A stretch of 64,000 bases of DNA from Lumbricus rubellus (Eukaryota; Annelida; Clitellata; Crassiclitellata; Lumbricidae), in NCBI GenBank assembly GCA_945859605.1, contig OX243812.1:51518842-51582841 (forward strand), read 5' to 3'. The translations under genes and the position numbers were made by a program. Of this stretch, positions 30,816-62,803 are shown piece by piece. Every line of letters starts with the position of its first letter. The stretch's first letter is position 1. The notes below the pieces were generated by a model. It did no database searches, was not told the origin of the DNA, and saw nothing but the letters and a program-made list of their open reading frames with translations.

Positions 30816-31139
30816 CCACGACTATCAGCGCTAAGACTATGAGGTATTTAGATAAAATGGGGAGGGGGTATTTATTGAACTCCTAAACCATGTCTTTCAG
30901 CTATGAAAAGTATGAGAGATTCTGCTGCGATGACAGTTCAAAATAATACCATAACAGTACTGTTAGGAAATTTGACAGATTTAAGCAATTGAATGAGACA
31001 CTTTTGAAGTCGTTTCAGCACTGAACTGATTAGTATTTTCGCTATAATGACAGTCAAAAAAAACATTTCGATAATGGGGAGGAGCATATCTCCTCCCTCA
31101 AAACTCATCTCTCTGCTAGTGGCTCAACACTAGCAGAGG

Positions 31140-31436
31140 GATGAGTCTGCTGTCCTGGCTCGCAAAGTCCTTCGCTCTGCCTCTAGCCGTAAGCTTTTGG
31201 TCCCACGTGTTGAAACATCAACTTGTCAGCGTCGTGCTTTCTCAGTTGTAGGTCCTTCTGTCTGGAATAGTCTCTCGGCCGATGCAGATGCGCTTGCTAC
31301 CTATAGGCTAGGGTTGACTTGTCAGTGCTCTACAAGCTCCTTAAAACTTTTTTGTTTCACGGTGGTTGGACTGGGAGCTCTTCTGAGTGGATTTCTTGAA
31401 GGGGCGCTATATAAATTCATGAAATGAATGAATGAC
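31140..31436 (+). pseudogene. LINE ORF2 C-terminus with shared tail
   Basis: RRAFSVVGPSVWNSLSADAD parallels the copy at 23376. The end GGGGCGCTATATAAATTCAT and ATGAATGAATG match the LINE/SINE tail. Confidence 0.7.
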
Positions 31437-32536
31437 TAAGCAATGGTTGCAAATTACACAAAAGTATAGGTTAGGCATTCACAGAATAAGTTTTTAAAAT
31501 GAGGAAAAACCCACTACATATAACATGCCCCCTAGGGTTTTCCTATGTATACAGTAGGCCTACCCACATGACAGTATACTTATAAACTTGTTAGGCTATA
31601 GGCTTAAACTTTTAACTTTTGTGATTATAGTAGCCTAAATATCAAGTCCATTTTTAATTTCTAAGCCATTTTCTTTTACAATAGTATTTTGACATTCTTA
31701 TACTGGTAGTCTGCGACTCTGCAAAACGACTTCTTATAGAAGTTTTCATGATTTTATCGTTCATATAATAGCTGGCAGAAAGAGCATAAAAATTGTTCCA
31801 GTTGAGGTCAACAGAGCCAAAAATGCGTTGGCGGCTGGGGCTCCGCCCCAGACCCCGCTGGGGGAGCTTACGACGCTCCCCCAGACCCCCTAGTCGGTAT
31901 GGGCTTCGTGCCTTCGGCACTCGCAACTTGGCGCCTTCGGCGCTTCGTAAAAAATTTAAGTTGGGCTTAGGGCTTCAGCCCCCCCAAACCTGAAATCCTG
32001 GCGCCGCCACTGGGTTTGTGTACCATTAAATATGATTTCAGAAAGTAGCCTACATCCTGGTCAGCAATTCAGGACCATCTTGGGAAATAGGGTTAGACTG
32101 ATATAGTGCTCAAACGTCTGCTTATATAGGCTACTATTATATTCATGTCTGCATTTATTCATTAGAATAACTCAGCAACTGGAGAACTGAGCTGCTGAAC
32201 TCAGTGGCGTAACAACCATGTAACGAAGGTGGACAAAATCCATGGGCCCCCGAGGTCCCAGGGGCCCCGAGCTGCTCACCCCAAATTAATTCATGTACTT
32301 CAATTACTGGGACAATAGTTATAGTCGTCTTGAAGGGTAGGATATATTATTATTGTTATGTCTTTATTCTCCGCAGCGTCTAATTTTCTTTATTCCACAT
32401 ATATCTACGGCACCTCAGCTGTTGGTTTAGAATTAGCAATAACAACACTGCAACACATAGAGACATAGACCTATATTTTATCACACGTCGGACCCGATAT
32501 ATATTTATTATTGTGTCAGATGTGCACTATTTCAGA

Positions 32537-33060
32537 CTGGAGGTCAGCAGGTGTCACTAAATAGAATATACCCATATTAATCTTATCTCCCCAGATGAAG
32601 AGAAGTTGAAAATGCCACTTCCATGTGCATTTATTTTTGCAAATTAACTTCCATCTGCTTTTTTGAATGATGGCACTAACGGGTATAATGTTTACTCCTA
32701 CTAGAAAACTTTGTTTGCCTTTTGTTTTAGAGCACTTAGAACATTTATAACACATAAGAATCAACCCTTAGAGCCACTCAGTAAATTCGAACTGCCTCGC
32801 TCTGAACATTGCTTAATTAGGACACTTAGAGTTAGAATAATATTATTAGAGCGACTTTAAATTTTGATCACAGCATAAATGTTTCATTTATAAAATTTTA
32901 AATAATCGGGATAGCCTAGATCTCGAATGGTTTATCCCCCGGATAGTCCATACCGCATAATGCCGGTATATTCCATCCGGAGGATAGATTATTTAATCCC
33001 CACTCCCGGATATCTTTAATAAGGGGGATAGAATATTCTGTGACCCAGGCATGGGTGGAT
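32537..33060. repeat. Dispersed repeat, copy 1
   Basis: Shares long diverged similarity with 38930-39400: GGTGTCAC.AAATAGAATAT, AGATGAAGAGAA, CATTTAGAACACTTA-type pieces in the same order. Class unknown. Confidence 0.65.
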
Positions 33061-33500
33061 TTAGCAATTGGCTTGAGGTAAACCACCCTCCCCCCACCCC
33101 TCCTGGCTGTATGTCAGCGCCCCTAAGACCGGACCCGCGCGTCATGGTGGGTTGCAAGAACCCGCTACGTGCTTTATAACCTCCTCCCCTCATTAACAGC
33201 GCACATAATTCATCATTCAAGGTTCAACTGTGTTTCCCCAAATAGTTATATCTATCTATGGTACATGTATATGATCGGAGAGGGGCCGGAGGAGTAAAGA
33301 GTACTAAACACACACACACACCGCCAACCGGTTTTGCCATGGAAGATTGGAGATGGAAGATTGACGTGGCCCTGACTTGACCCTCACCGAGCTCACTCTC
33401 CCATTCTGAAATGTTTTACCCTCATGCAGATGCAGACTAAAAGTTCCAAAGTCCAACAGAATCTCCCTCCATGAGTCATCATAATTTTGACACTCTATCC

Positions 33501-33620
33501 GAGGACCCCGGTATAAGCGCGTAGCTACGCCCTTTATACCGGGGTCCTCGCTCTATCCAACACAGGCAGTCCAGTAGGTAGGCCTACCCAAAGCCGTATA
33601 TACGGCTTTGGGCCTACCTA
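33501..33620. repeat. Two adjacent strong hairpins
   Basis: GAGGACCCCGGTATAA (33501-33516) pairs exactly with 33534-33549 around a loop that itself contains GCGTAGCTACGC. About 25 bp on, a near-perfect palindrome centred on GTATATAC spans 33574-33620 with a four-base bulge. Confidence 0.85.
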
Positions 33621-34132
33621 TTAGACACCCTTGAACATAATTATTCTATCCATCATCGCATCAGCTGCCTTGTAAGGCGCTGTTGTATTGACGGCAAATA
33701 AATTATCGTAATTATTATTATTGTTTGTGGCACCAAGACACCATAATTAATTAACTAGCACTTCATAAATATAATCTCACTCTTGATTTTTACCCAAATA
33801 GCTTATAGCTATCTCTTTAATCCTACTCTATAGTCTTGCTAACGGGTAACCTAATTAAGGGCCCCAAGGCTTAGAATGTCCACGGGCCCCCGGCCAGGTT
33901 GTTACGCCACTGGCTGAACTCGATACATAAAGATATTTTTTGGTAATTATAGTAAAATATATAGAATCCTAAAACACTTTTTATCAGTACTGAATAGTCT
34001 AATGGAGCTATTTTGCTAAAATGGCACCTGAAAAGGGTACCACTATAGTGTGGAAATAGCCCCACACCAAATATTTGTTGCGTGTTGCTTATATTTATTG
34101 AAGTCTTAGCCCACTCTTATAAGCACTGAAAA

Positions 34133-34630
34133 GTACAGGTATTTTTGTTAAGATGACACCTTAAAATGCTACCATTGCAATGTGGAAATTCAAAACGTTT
34201 CTGACGAGGCTCTGACAAAGTACAGGTATTTTGTTAAAATCACACCTTTAAATGCTACCATTGCAATGTGGAAATTCAAAACGTTTCTGACGAGGCTCTG
34301 ACAAAGTACAGGTATTTTGTTAAAATCACACCTTTAAATGCTACCATTGCAATGTGGAAATTCACAACGTTTCTGATGATGCTCTGACAAAGTACAGGTA
34401 TTTTGTTAAAATCACACCTTTAAATGCTACCATTGCAATGTGGAAATTCAAAACGTTTCTGACGAGGCTCTGACAAAGTACAGGTATTTTGTTAAAATCA
34501 CACCTTTAAATGCTACCATTGCAATGTGGAAATTCACAACGTTTCTGATGAGGCTCTGAAAAAGTACAGGTATTTTGTTAAGCTGACACCTTAAATTGGT
34601 ATCATTGCAATGTGGAAATTCAAAAAATGT
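34133..34630. repeat. 86-bp tandem satellite, about 5.5 copies
   Basis: Unit begins ACAGGTATTTTGTTAAAATC and includes GCTACCATTGCAATGTGG. The middle copies are almost identical, the edge copies diverged. Single diverged monomers occur near 29000, 29150 and 34020, so the array grew from a dispersed element. Confidence 0.93.
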
Positions 34631-35189
34631 CTGGTGGGGAGGGGGGGCACATCCCCCTTTCCATACCCCTCCTCTTACCCGCCTCGGAGCTATGCGCTTC
34701 TCGAGAGTTCTTCGGACACTCGATTGTCTCCCCCAGAAACCTGATTTCCCCCCCGCAGCGGAGGGGACTAGATTAAACACTGCTCTTTGGAGAAATAGGT
34801 TTATAAACTTAGCCAGCTACATCATCATGATATAGTGATAATAATATTAGTAATAATAATAATAAATTACTACTACTAATAATAAATATTAATAACAAGA
34901 ACAAGAAAAATTAGGCCTTAGTCTCAATAATGACCAATCTACCCAATGTAGGATGCTTTTCTGATAATTATGTGCAGTTGAGAAATTTCCTTAAAATAAC
35001 CCCTGACGTTTTCATTTTATCTAGCGCCTCAATAAATTTCTATCGTTGAATCTCTCCGTAGCAACTGCCATCAACCAGAACCCATGCAACGGTGCCATAA
35101 AGCCTTCAAACAACGACATAAATAGACGACATGAATGTGTATATGTACATTATATACATATCATACATATATTGTTTGTATGTGCACTT
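34631..35189. other. Unassigned sequence with (AAT)-rich tract
   Basis: GC-rich start, then an AATAAT-rich stretch near 34840-34890; nothing else recognised. Confidence 0.4.
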
Positions 35190-35392
35190 GTTATAGCGCC
35201 CCTTCAAGCACTTTCTACTCAGAGGCGCTCCCGAATGTAGAGCGGACACTGCATCGGAGTTTCACGCCGAAGCGCTGAGCAATTGTGAGTGAAGGACTTG
35301 CCCAAGGTCCTTACGCGGCGAGGTGGATTCGAACCTCGAACCTTCCGGCTCCAAGGCAACGACGCCACCACTAGACCACCGCGCCCCACGGC
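35190..35392 (-). repeat. tRNA-derived SINE, best copy
   Basis: Read on the minus strand: GGGGCGCGGTGGTCTAGTGG (A box TGGTCTAGTGG), then GGTTCGAGGTTCGAATCCAC (B box GGTTCGAATCC), then a body with CTTCGGCGTGAAACTCCGAT and a tail GGGAGCGCCTCTGAGTAG ... GGGGCGCTATAAC. This layout fits an RNA polymerase III-transcribed SINE that borrows a LINE tail. Confidence 0.88.
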
Positions 35393-36325
35393 GCATATAT
35401 ACATATATACATATGCGTGTGTGATTGTGTGTGTATAGAGAAAGGAACGTAGAGGCATATACTCAGAAAGACAGAAAGAGACAGAACGAGACGGAGACAG
35501 AGACAGATAGACGAAGGCTTGTATTTATAGGATATACACAGGAAGGCATGTTGAGAATAAACCATGATGTCTATAGGTAGAGACAGATAGACAGAGATAT
35601 AAAGATAGATCCGAAGATATAGAAAGTCAGACAATTAGAAGGTGGGGAGATTGAGCGAGGAGGAGAAGGAGGAGAAGGAGGAGAAGAAGGAGAAGGAGGA
35701 GAAGGAGGAGAAGGAGGAGGAGGAGAAGGAGGAGAAGGAGGAGGTACAGACAAATGGACAGATGAACAGACATATTGACAGACAGACAGACGAACAAACA
35801 GATAGACAGACTTCTAGAGACATAAACAAGCTGGCAAACGGACAGACATCCACTGGATGACGATGCTTCTATGCATACCCTCTAGCACAAAACAGTGGTC
35901 AGCATCATCGGCAAAAATCATGTCTGACAAGATCATAAACAATTCATAATAGACAGACGCCCATAATTACTTCCGCGGTGATCTGTGGCGCCCCCATGCA
36001 AACTCGTCTTGCAATTAAGACCCCATAGGTTTGCAACTGTAATGCGGATTATGCGACCTGTATAGGTTATACATTGAAATCGCAATTATAAGCGGAACCA
36101 GTGGCGCAGACAACGAGGGTTTGAGGGTTAAAACCCCTCATTGGCTTAGGAAAAACGTTTTTCACAGGTTATTTGTCCAATTATATAACAAAAACAAGCA
36201 TCCGGTCATTAAACCCGTCCCCATCAGAAGTTCCTGGCTACGCCACTGGGCGGAACAAAAGCAACGCTTGTGTTTTTATGGTTGCCGGATTTCTATTGAT
36301 CAGTTAAACGCAGTTCATCTGACAC
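35393..36325. repeat. Simple repeats: (AGAC)-rich and (GGA)n
   Basis: ACAGAC/AGACAG-rich pieces at 35465-35600 and 35755-35850 bracket a GGAGAA/GGA run at 35655-35745. The 300 bp before the satellite hold a short TTGAGGGTTAAAACCCCTCA palindrome but no gene. Confidence 0.85.
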
Positions 36326-37275
36326 ATTGATTTGCATTGGGAGTCAATTCATTGATTTGCATTGGGAGTCAATTCATTGATTTGCATTGGGAGTCAATTC
36401 ATTGATTTGCATTGGGAGTCAATTCATTGATTTGCATTGGGAGTCAATTCATTGATTTGCATTGTGAGTCAATTCATTGATTTGCATTGGGAGTCAATTC
36501 ATTGATTTGCATTGAAAGTCAATTCATTGATTTGCATTGGGAGTCAATTCAATGATTTGCATTGGGAGTCAATTCATTGATTTGCATTGGGAGTCAATTC
36601 ATTGATTTGCATTGGGAGTCAATTCATTGATTTGCATTAGGAGTCAATTCATTGATTTGCATTGGGAGTCAATTCATTGATTTGCATTGGGAGTCAATTC
36701 ATTGATTTGCATTGGGAGTCAATTCATTGATTTGCATTGGGAGTCAATTCATTGATTTGCCTTGGCAGTCAATTCATTGATTTGCATTGGGAGTCAATTC
36801 ATTGATTTGCATTGGGAGTCAATTCATTGATTTGCATTGGGAGTCAATTCATTGATTTGCATTGGGAGTCAATTCATTGATTTGCATTGGGAGTCAATTC
36901 ATTGATTTGCATTAGGAGTCAATTCATTGATTTGCATTGGGAGTCAATTCATTGATTTGCATTGGGAGTCAATTCATTGATTTGCATTGGGAGTCAATTC
37001 ATTGATTTGCATTGGGAGTCAATTCATTGATTTGCCTTGGCAGTCAATTCATTGATTTGCATTGGGAGTCAATTCATTGATTTGCATTGGGAGTCAATTC
37101 ATTGATTTGCATTGGGAGTCAATTCATTGATTTGCATTGGGAGTCAATTCATTGATTTGCATTGGGAGTCAATTCATTGATTTGCATTGGGAGTCAATTC
37201 ATTGATTTGCATTGGGAGTCAATTCATTGATTTGCCTTGGCAGTCAATTCATTGATTTGCATTGGGAGTCAATTC
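36326..37275. repeat. 25-bp satellite, exactly 38 units
   Basis: The unit starts ATTGATTTGCATTGGGAGTC and repeats every 25 bp for 950 bp with substitutions only. Variant units (CTTGGCAGTC, ATTAGGAGTC) recur 275 bp apart, showing an 11-unit higher-order copy. Nearly every unit holds ATTTGCAT, the octamer bound by POU-domain factors. Confidence 0.97.
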
Positions 37276-37289
37276 ATCACATACATGTA

Positions 37290-37452
37290 AGACCAGGAAC
37301 TCAAATTTGCGCGGTGCCACATTAACCTTCTATATCGCAGCTCAAGGTCATTTCCCGCGCTTTGACTCCTATAGCGCAGCCTCAACACTTGTTCATGTGT
37401 TTGTAGCTTCACGGCTGGACTTCTGCAACGTCATATACGATGGACTACAGTA
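37290..37452 (+). pseudogene. LINE reverse-transcriptase fragment
   Basis: STLVHVFVASRLDFCNVIYD matches the thumb-side block of CR1/L2-type reverse transcriptases (SRLDYCN pattern). The frame stops at 37451; neighbouring frames are broken. Confidence 0.65.
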
Positions 37453-38115
37453 ACAGTACTGGCCTGTTGAGTGGGGCCCCTGAAATGGTCCTGCGCACCT
37501 CTACCCACCTCATAGGCCACTTTCTCAAGTTTAGCCGAGTTTCAGAGCTCGTGCCAGACGTTGAATATAGGTAGGCCTACGATGGAGCCACGGTGTCGTC
37601 ACTGTAGCATTTTTTACTAAGTACTATTAAATAAATTTGTACCGCGCACAATGTCACACAGAAATACCATTACGATCGTTACTTATTGTTTATGTTGTTG
37701 TTGTTGTTGTTTTTTTTTTTTGTTGTCGATCACACTAACTATAGCTATCCGATCCGGAGAGAACAAGTTAAGTGTAAAATGTGAAAATCGCTAAGAATAC
37801 ATAATATATATAGTTGACATGCACCGTTTCATTTGATTTTCAGGCGGTGAGAGCCGATACGAGTCGCATTCAGAAACAGGAACGGTATGCTCCACTAATC
37901 AATTGCATTGCTTTCATTTCAATTAATTATCGAAATTTAAATTTATTTATTTATTTATTTATTTATTAACAGACAGATTGACAGAATCAACGTTACTTCA
38001 CTGCCGCAATGTCTCCTTTTTTCAATGAGATCGAAACGGTGCAAGCCTAAATGCAGACTTCCATCTAAATAATTTTGTTCTCGTTATTAGACATTGTTTG
38101 AACTTTGGCCTAGAC
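37453..38115. other. Unassigned sequence
   Basis: Contains a (GTT)n/(T)n tract near 37700 and (TTTA)n near 37950. A 41-bp segment at 37844-37884 has good splice borders but incompatible phase. Confidence 0.4.
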
Positions 38116-38549
38116 TATATGTGACCCGCTTCATGAAAAGGTACCATAAGTCGGGTTTGGAGTTATTATGCCTTCACAAACCAGCTAAGTGAGCTGAACA
38201 TTTTGCTGAAAACCAGATAAAAATCGGATGATAAATGACCGACTTATAATGATGAACATGAGAAATTGCCACTTTATTTCCATCGATGAGTAGGCTATCG
38301 TGGGGTCTTGCACACTGGGAGCGCTTCTGAGCGATTTATCCTACAAGAGGTTCACGACCAATTCTCAGTGTTGTCTATTATGTAATGTTATCAGTGTTAT
38401 TAACTTAAAAGTCCTTTTCACCTGCTGCTAAAAATACCAAGAACTCAAATTTGATTTAAAAAATTTTTTCCCTTCACGTCTTTATGCGCGATTTCTGGGG
38501 AAACTGTACCCCGACTTATGGTACCTTATCATATAGCGGGTCACATATA
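38116..38549. mobile_element. MITE with TATATGTGACCCGC ends (434 bp)
   Basis: TATATGTGACCCGCT and its inverse at 38534-38548, plus GGTACCATAAGTCGGG and its inverse just inside, define terminal inverted repeats. No frame is present. Confidence 0.8.
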
Positions 38550-38929
38550 ATTAATTCGTCGTTTGCATCTTTAAGTTCAGCCAATCGACTCCGTTTTGAC
38601 GCAACTCCAATGCGTGGGCCTACATTTAACTGCTCGCTTCAAACTTTCGAATCCAATTTCATTTTGTTTTTCTTCGTTCGCATATAATTGTCTCGTCTTA
38701 ATACTAATTAAGAACTTATATGAACCTCGATAGTAGGCTATATAAGGTTTAGCATGCTGAACTGTCGATCGAGAAGTCTTCAAGTCAGGGATTCAAATCC
38801 CCACCAGGGCGGAAGTTTGGTTCGAGATTTATGCTCCACCTAACCCCTATTCCCCCCCCCAACCAAATCAGCTATGCTTATGAGTAGGCTTACACTAACA
38901 GTGCATTGTCGGTGACACTAAGCTTATGA

Positions 38930-39400
38930 GCCGGTGTCACGAAATAGAATATTCCCCGCCTAATAACCGTATTCTACAGATGAAGAGAATTTGAAAAGTC
39001 ACCACCGCATGAATCTATTTTTGAAAATTATTGACTTCCATTTGCTTTTGTTTTGAACATTGCCACTAACAGACCTGTGTTTATTCCTACAATAGCTAGC
39101 GTCGTTTGCCTTGCTTTTAGAACACCTATAACATTTAGAACACTTAAGAACATTATAGAGGCACTAACTAAATTCGAGTTGCCCTGCTTTCAGCACTTCT
39201 TAGGATACTTAAAACAATCAGCATTACTTTAAATTTTGATAACAACATAAATTTTACAATTATATCCATTTTCAATAACTATACGCTGGGGAAGAGAATA
39301 GTTAGTCCACACTCGGTAAATAGGCTACCATCCAGGGGATAGAATAATTCATTGCCCCGGGATAGCTTTGGAGGTAGAGGACTGGCCACTTGCCCTCATA
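38930..39400. repeat. Dispersed repeat, copy 2
   Basis: Second copy of the repeat at 32537, colinear along about 450 bp. No coding content. Confidence 0.65.
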
Positions 39401-39620
39401 TGACGAGACTAAGAAAATAAAGTGGCTAACACTTCACACCCATAATTTTTATGGCTGCTTCAGGACTATCTCAACGCACTGCCCTTCTCTCTTCGACCGC
39501 ATCTGGACAAATCGTCGTTGTGTTGACTTATTTGAAATCAATAACCATTTTAATCGGTAAGCGACGGTCTGCCATTCTCCCCCGCAAGACGGCGCACGTA
39601 TATCGAGCAAGGATGATATA

Positions 39621-42071
39621 CCGGGTGGCGCATAAAAAACGTCCCCAAACTTTGTTAATCTGGCAAAGATCTAATTTCAGAGATATCAAATATTAATTTA
39701 CACCAAAATGTTAAGCAATCATTTCTGTGCACACATGTCAAATTTCAAGAGAGTATGTTTATTATATCACACTCTGCAGCAAGGTTATAACGTCGTACCT
39801 GTTAAAATATTTTGCACAAAACTACGTCATTTATTTTGCCGCGAACGAAAGTCTTCAATTGCGCCAGTAAGACTTTATCATGAGACTAGTCGTTTCTCTA
39901 AACAAATTTAATGGCATCTGCTGGAGTTTCGATGCACGGTAAAACACACATCATCGTCATTGATCCTCGGAAAACCAAAGTCAATGAAGAGTAGGCCTAT
40001 TACATTGGCTTGTTACGCGATAAGCTCATTCCCGAACGTCGTATACAGAGGCGGATCCAGGATTTCTGGTTAGGGGGGGCGTAAATAATACCAACCCCAA
40101 TCCTGTAAAATAGGCCTATATATACAGTGGCGGCGCCAGGATTTTAGGTTGGGGGGCTGAAGCCCTAAGCCCAACTAGAAAATTTTTATGAAACGCCGAA
40201 GGCGCGAAGCTGCGAGTGCCGAAGGCACGAAGCCCATACCGACTAGGGGGTCTGGGGAGGCGTCGTAAGCTTCCTCAGCGGGGTCTGGGGCGGAGCCCCA
40301 GCCGCCAGCGCATTTTTAGCTCTGTTGACCTCAACTTGAGCCCTTTTTAGGCTCTTTTTTGCCAGCTATTTATGAACGATAAAATCATGAAAACTTAAAT
40401 AAGAAGTCGTTTTGCAGAGTCGCACACTATAGCTACCAGTATAAGAATGTCAAAATTTTATTGTAGAAGAAATGGGCTTAGTCTTTAATATAATCACAAA
40501 AGTTAAAAGTTTAGGCCTATAATTTATAGCCTAACAAGTTTTTAAGTACACTGTCATATGGGTGGGCCTACTATTATAGAAAAACCCTAAGGGCATGTCA
40601 CATGTAGGGGGTTTTACGGGTAGGCTACATCACGGTCTGCGGTGCATTCTATTAGCATAAGCATCGACGTGCTATTGTAGCAAAATTCAAAATCGCTGTT
40701 CTTGTGAATCTCAGCCCCTTCCACCGCCAACCCGGACTAACACCCTTCTCCCGCCAGCCCGGACTCACGCCGGACCAAACCTCAGTCCCCTTACCCCCCG
40801 CGCAGAGTATCTTTCGGTGGCTATAATCAGCACGACGAATTTCAAAATTATAATGATAATCATATGCCATCTTTTGAGATTTAGGCCTAAGATAGGCTTA
40901 TGCAACGGTAGTCGGCTTATTCACGAATGATAAAACTGCTTGTTTAATTTTAACGGCGGACCACTCGACATATTTTTAAATTGACAAATTTCTATTTACC
41001 TAAATTTTGTCTGTACATGAACTTTGTGAATGACGTCACGGCAAAAGTCATTGGTCACGTGGGCAACATCTGCTAGTAAAACTCAGGTAAGTTGGTAAGA
41101 GAACTCCATTCTGCCGGTCCAGCTACTTCAAACATCCTATTCCCAAATTGCAATTATATTAGTTTTAGGTCAGTTTAGTTTGAGAACATTTGCTGCAGGT
41201 TTGAGGGGGGCGTACGCCGGCTCCGCCCCCCTCTGAATCCGCGCCTGGTATAGGCCTAGTACGTAGACTCAATCCTGATGACAATTATTAGGCCTACATC
41301 TTTCAACAACTTTCGTTGCAGATTGGATCAGCAATTTCTTCAAGCAAACATCCCTGATTTTATCCACAGTGATGCCTGGCCTCCAAACTCTCCCGATCTA
41401 CATGTAAATCCTATGGTCTACTTATGCACGGAGCGCCCCAAAGGAGCTTGTGTAATGTGTATGCTGGTCGCAGAAAATTGTTTCTAAAATTAGTGCTGAC
41501 GAACTTAAGCAGGTCATTGAAGTAAAAAATTAATGGTCTCTATTAGACGACACACAAATAGACCTACAGAAGTCAATAGGACAGTGGAAATAGCGTTTAA
41601 GGGTCGTTACAAGAGAAAGCGGAGATCAATCAAACATTTGCTCGCGTAAAACATCATCATTAAACAACTGTGCAAAATTTTGGCCATGGGTCATACAGTT
41701 CTAACAACAATTTCTCTCAAACGGTTGAGTATTTTTAGCTAAAATTTGGCTGTGTTGTACAAATATGAATTATGATTACTTTGATGTACTATTATTTAGT
41801 TTATCTTTAAAATTGTTTAATTGCCAGCCTGCCAGGTTAACAACGTTTGGGAACGTTTTTAATGACGTAGGTTTGTGCAAAATATTTTAATAGGTACGAC
41901 GTTATAACCTTGCCGCAGAGTGTGATATAATAAACGTACTCTCTTGAAATTTGACATGTGTGCACAGAAATGATTGCTTAACATTTTGGTGTAAATTAAT
42001 ATTTGATATCTCTGAAATTAGATCTTTGCCAGATTAACAAAGTTTGGGGACGTTTTTTATGCGGCACCCGG
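39621..42071. mobile_element. Tc1/mariner-type relic (2.45 kb), TA target, ~210-bp TIRs
   Basis: CCGGGTGGCGCATAAAAAAC at 39621 and its near-exact inverse ending 42071 are flanked by TA. The arms extend about 210 bp. Transposase traces near 41340-41400 (DAWPPNSPDL) mark the DDE region. A hAT-like element is inserted in the middle. Confidence 0.85.
40046..41247. mobile_element. hAT-like insertion inside the mariner relic
   Basis: CAGAGGCGGATCCAGG at 40046 faces an imperfect inverse at about 41233-41247 (CTGAATCCGCGCCTG). Flanks share GTATA. At 40125 another hAT-type end (CAGTGGCGGCGCCAGG) begins, an inverted relative of the right end of the 26960 element, showing further nesting. Confidence 0.6.
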
Positions 42072-43302
42072 TATATGGAGAGAGTGAGGCTGTCGTGCAT
42101 CTTTGTGTAGCTGGAATTTATTGCGCAGGGCTGACGGAGTCTTCGTGGTGAAATGGTATTATTTGAGAAAGTAGCAGAAGTCAGCAAATGTGTGACACAA
42201 CCTGCGATAAACAAAATGAGACAATCAGATAATAGAGATACGATTAGCAGAACCGTCTTGCAAGGTTCTATTGTCTATAACTGAATGCGATGCCATTCGC
42301 CTTGTGAAAATAAATAGATCTATTATATAAAGCCATAAATTGATAGGTAAAGTCCCAATTGATTGAATTGAAAGACTAAAAACAGCAATCATGATCAATG
42401 CTGAATCGTTTTAACATAAGAATTACAAAGATGCTGATGTCTATAAATATACACGCGTATTTGCATCAGAAATTCCAATACAAAATGCTGCCAATAAATG
42501 GTGGATAGGCCTAATTTTCGTTCTTATTAGCTACTAGTCTACTGGCGCCAAAAATGGAATAATAATATATAAGTAGGCTAGTTACGAGTCTTACGACCGC
42601 GGCCTTAGTGGCTATAGATCAAGCCACCATCACCATCACCAAAATCACCCCCACCACCATCATCATCACCAAAATCACGACCACCACCATCATCACCACC
42701 ACCAAAATCACCACCACTATCATCACCATGATAATAATTGTCTTCCACTCCCCATTCTCTGTTTTCTCTCCCCTTCATCCTATTTCCAATTGCTCCTCCT
42801 CAACTATCACATCTTTTGTATTTTATTTCTACTTCCTTCTTCTTGTCTTGTTTCTTCTAATTTTCTTCCTCTTTCTATTTCACATCCTCTCTTCATCCAA
42901 CCTTTCTTACACCTCCTCTGCCTCCCTGCTATCATCGGCTTCTTCTGAATTCTTCGAATTCTCCTTTTCTCATGCCTCCACCCACTCTTCGGCCTCCCCC
43001 TCGGTGTCTACCTTTTCCTCTGCATTTGCGTCTTCTTCTACTTCTTCCCGTCATCTTCTGTTTCCATTGTCCTCCTCTTTCCATCTCTTCACCGCCTGCC
43101 TCTCATCTTCCTCTTACATCTCCTAGCAGCACCAATAAAATATCAAAAATATATGATCGTCTAAGCAATTTTGGTCGAATAATAAAGAACATTTTTCTAT
43201 TCTGTATTCTGTTCTACACTCTCATTTCTTCATTTCTTCTTTCCAGCCCCGTCCTCATCATCCCCCTCCTTCCATCCCACATCCTCCTTCTCCGAAGTTT
43301 AG
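42072..43302. repeat. (CACCAT)n and TC-rich tract; otherwise unassigned
   Basis: CACCAT/CACCAA repeats run at 42625-42735, then a long pyrimidine-rich stretch to the acceptor of the exon at 43303. Long frames here are composition artefacts. Confidence 0.75.
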
Positions 43303-62472
<19,170 letters not shown>

Positions 62473-62803
62473 GTTCGACTGCTTCATATATGATGCAACG
62501 TAATTTAGTGTAGGCCTAATATCTTGATCATGCTATACTATTTGATGTACGCCTAAGTGTATTTTGCCTATTATTATGTCGAATGGCTTTACTAGGCTAT
62601 ATAGAATTAGATAGGCCTACCGAACCAAGTTCCTCGAGGTTACGTGTATATGCGTTGGTCTCATTTTAAGGAAGGCATTGTCAAATGTAGGCCTAATCTT
62701 TTGTACCGTATGGTGCTCTAATAAATGTTTCATATTTTCTCCGTGAATAAGACGGCAGGTTTTAAGAGGTTTAGAGAATTTGCGCCTAATAGGCCTAACT
62801 ATA
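62473..62803. other. Intron sequence
   Basis: Several TAGGCCTA motifs; no gene. Confidence 0.4.

Larger units (their letters stand above)
26960..32012. mobile_element. Composite hAT-type element (5.05 kb), duplication GGTTTGTG
   Basis: Ends CAGTGGCGGCGCCA and TGGCGCCGCCACTG are exact inverted copies, and the identical 8-bp GGTTTGTG flanks them at 26952-26959 and 32013-32020. The interior is a stack of later insertions: a minisatellite, a small hAT MITE (28275), a second hAT (29226) and a LINE tail (31140). A related end lies at 40125. The G/C-rich subterminal part near 31820-31990 carries repeated CTTCGGC motifs. Confidence 0.92.
32202..33912. mobile_element. hAT-type element (1.71 kb), duplication GCTGAACT
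   Basis: Ends CAGTGGCGTAACAACC and GGTTGTTACGCCACTG with GCTGAACT at 32194-32201 and 33913-33920. Carries no transposase frame. A dispersed repeat (32537-33060) and two hairpins are inside. Confidence 0.92.

Noticed and set aside
36326..37275. Regular 25-bp repeats that recall a CRISPR array
   Set aside because: The units are directly adjacent with no spacers, and the host is a eukaryote. It is a satellite.
37844..37884. 41-bp segment with good AG and GT borders, candidate RhoGEF exon
   Set aside because: With the neighbouring exons at 21434 and 43303 its phase leads to a stop or mismatch, and the two neighbours fit each other directly.
38745..38820. tRNA-like GATTCAAATCCCC segment
   Set aside because: Only a B-box-like stretch is seen; no cloverleaf arms could be paired. 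Perhaps a SINE head scrap.
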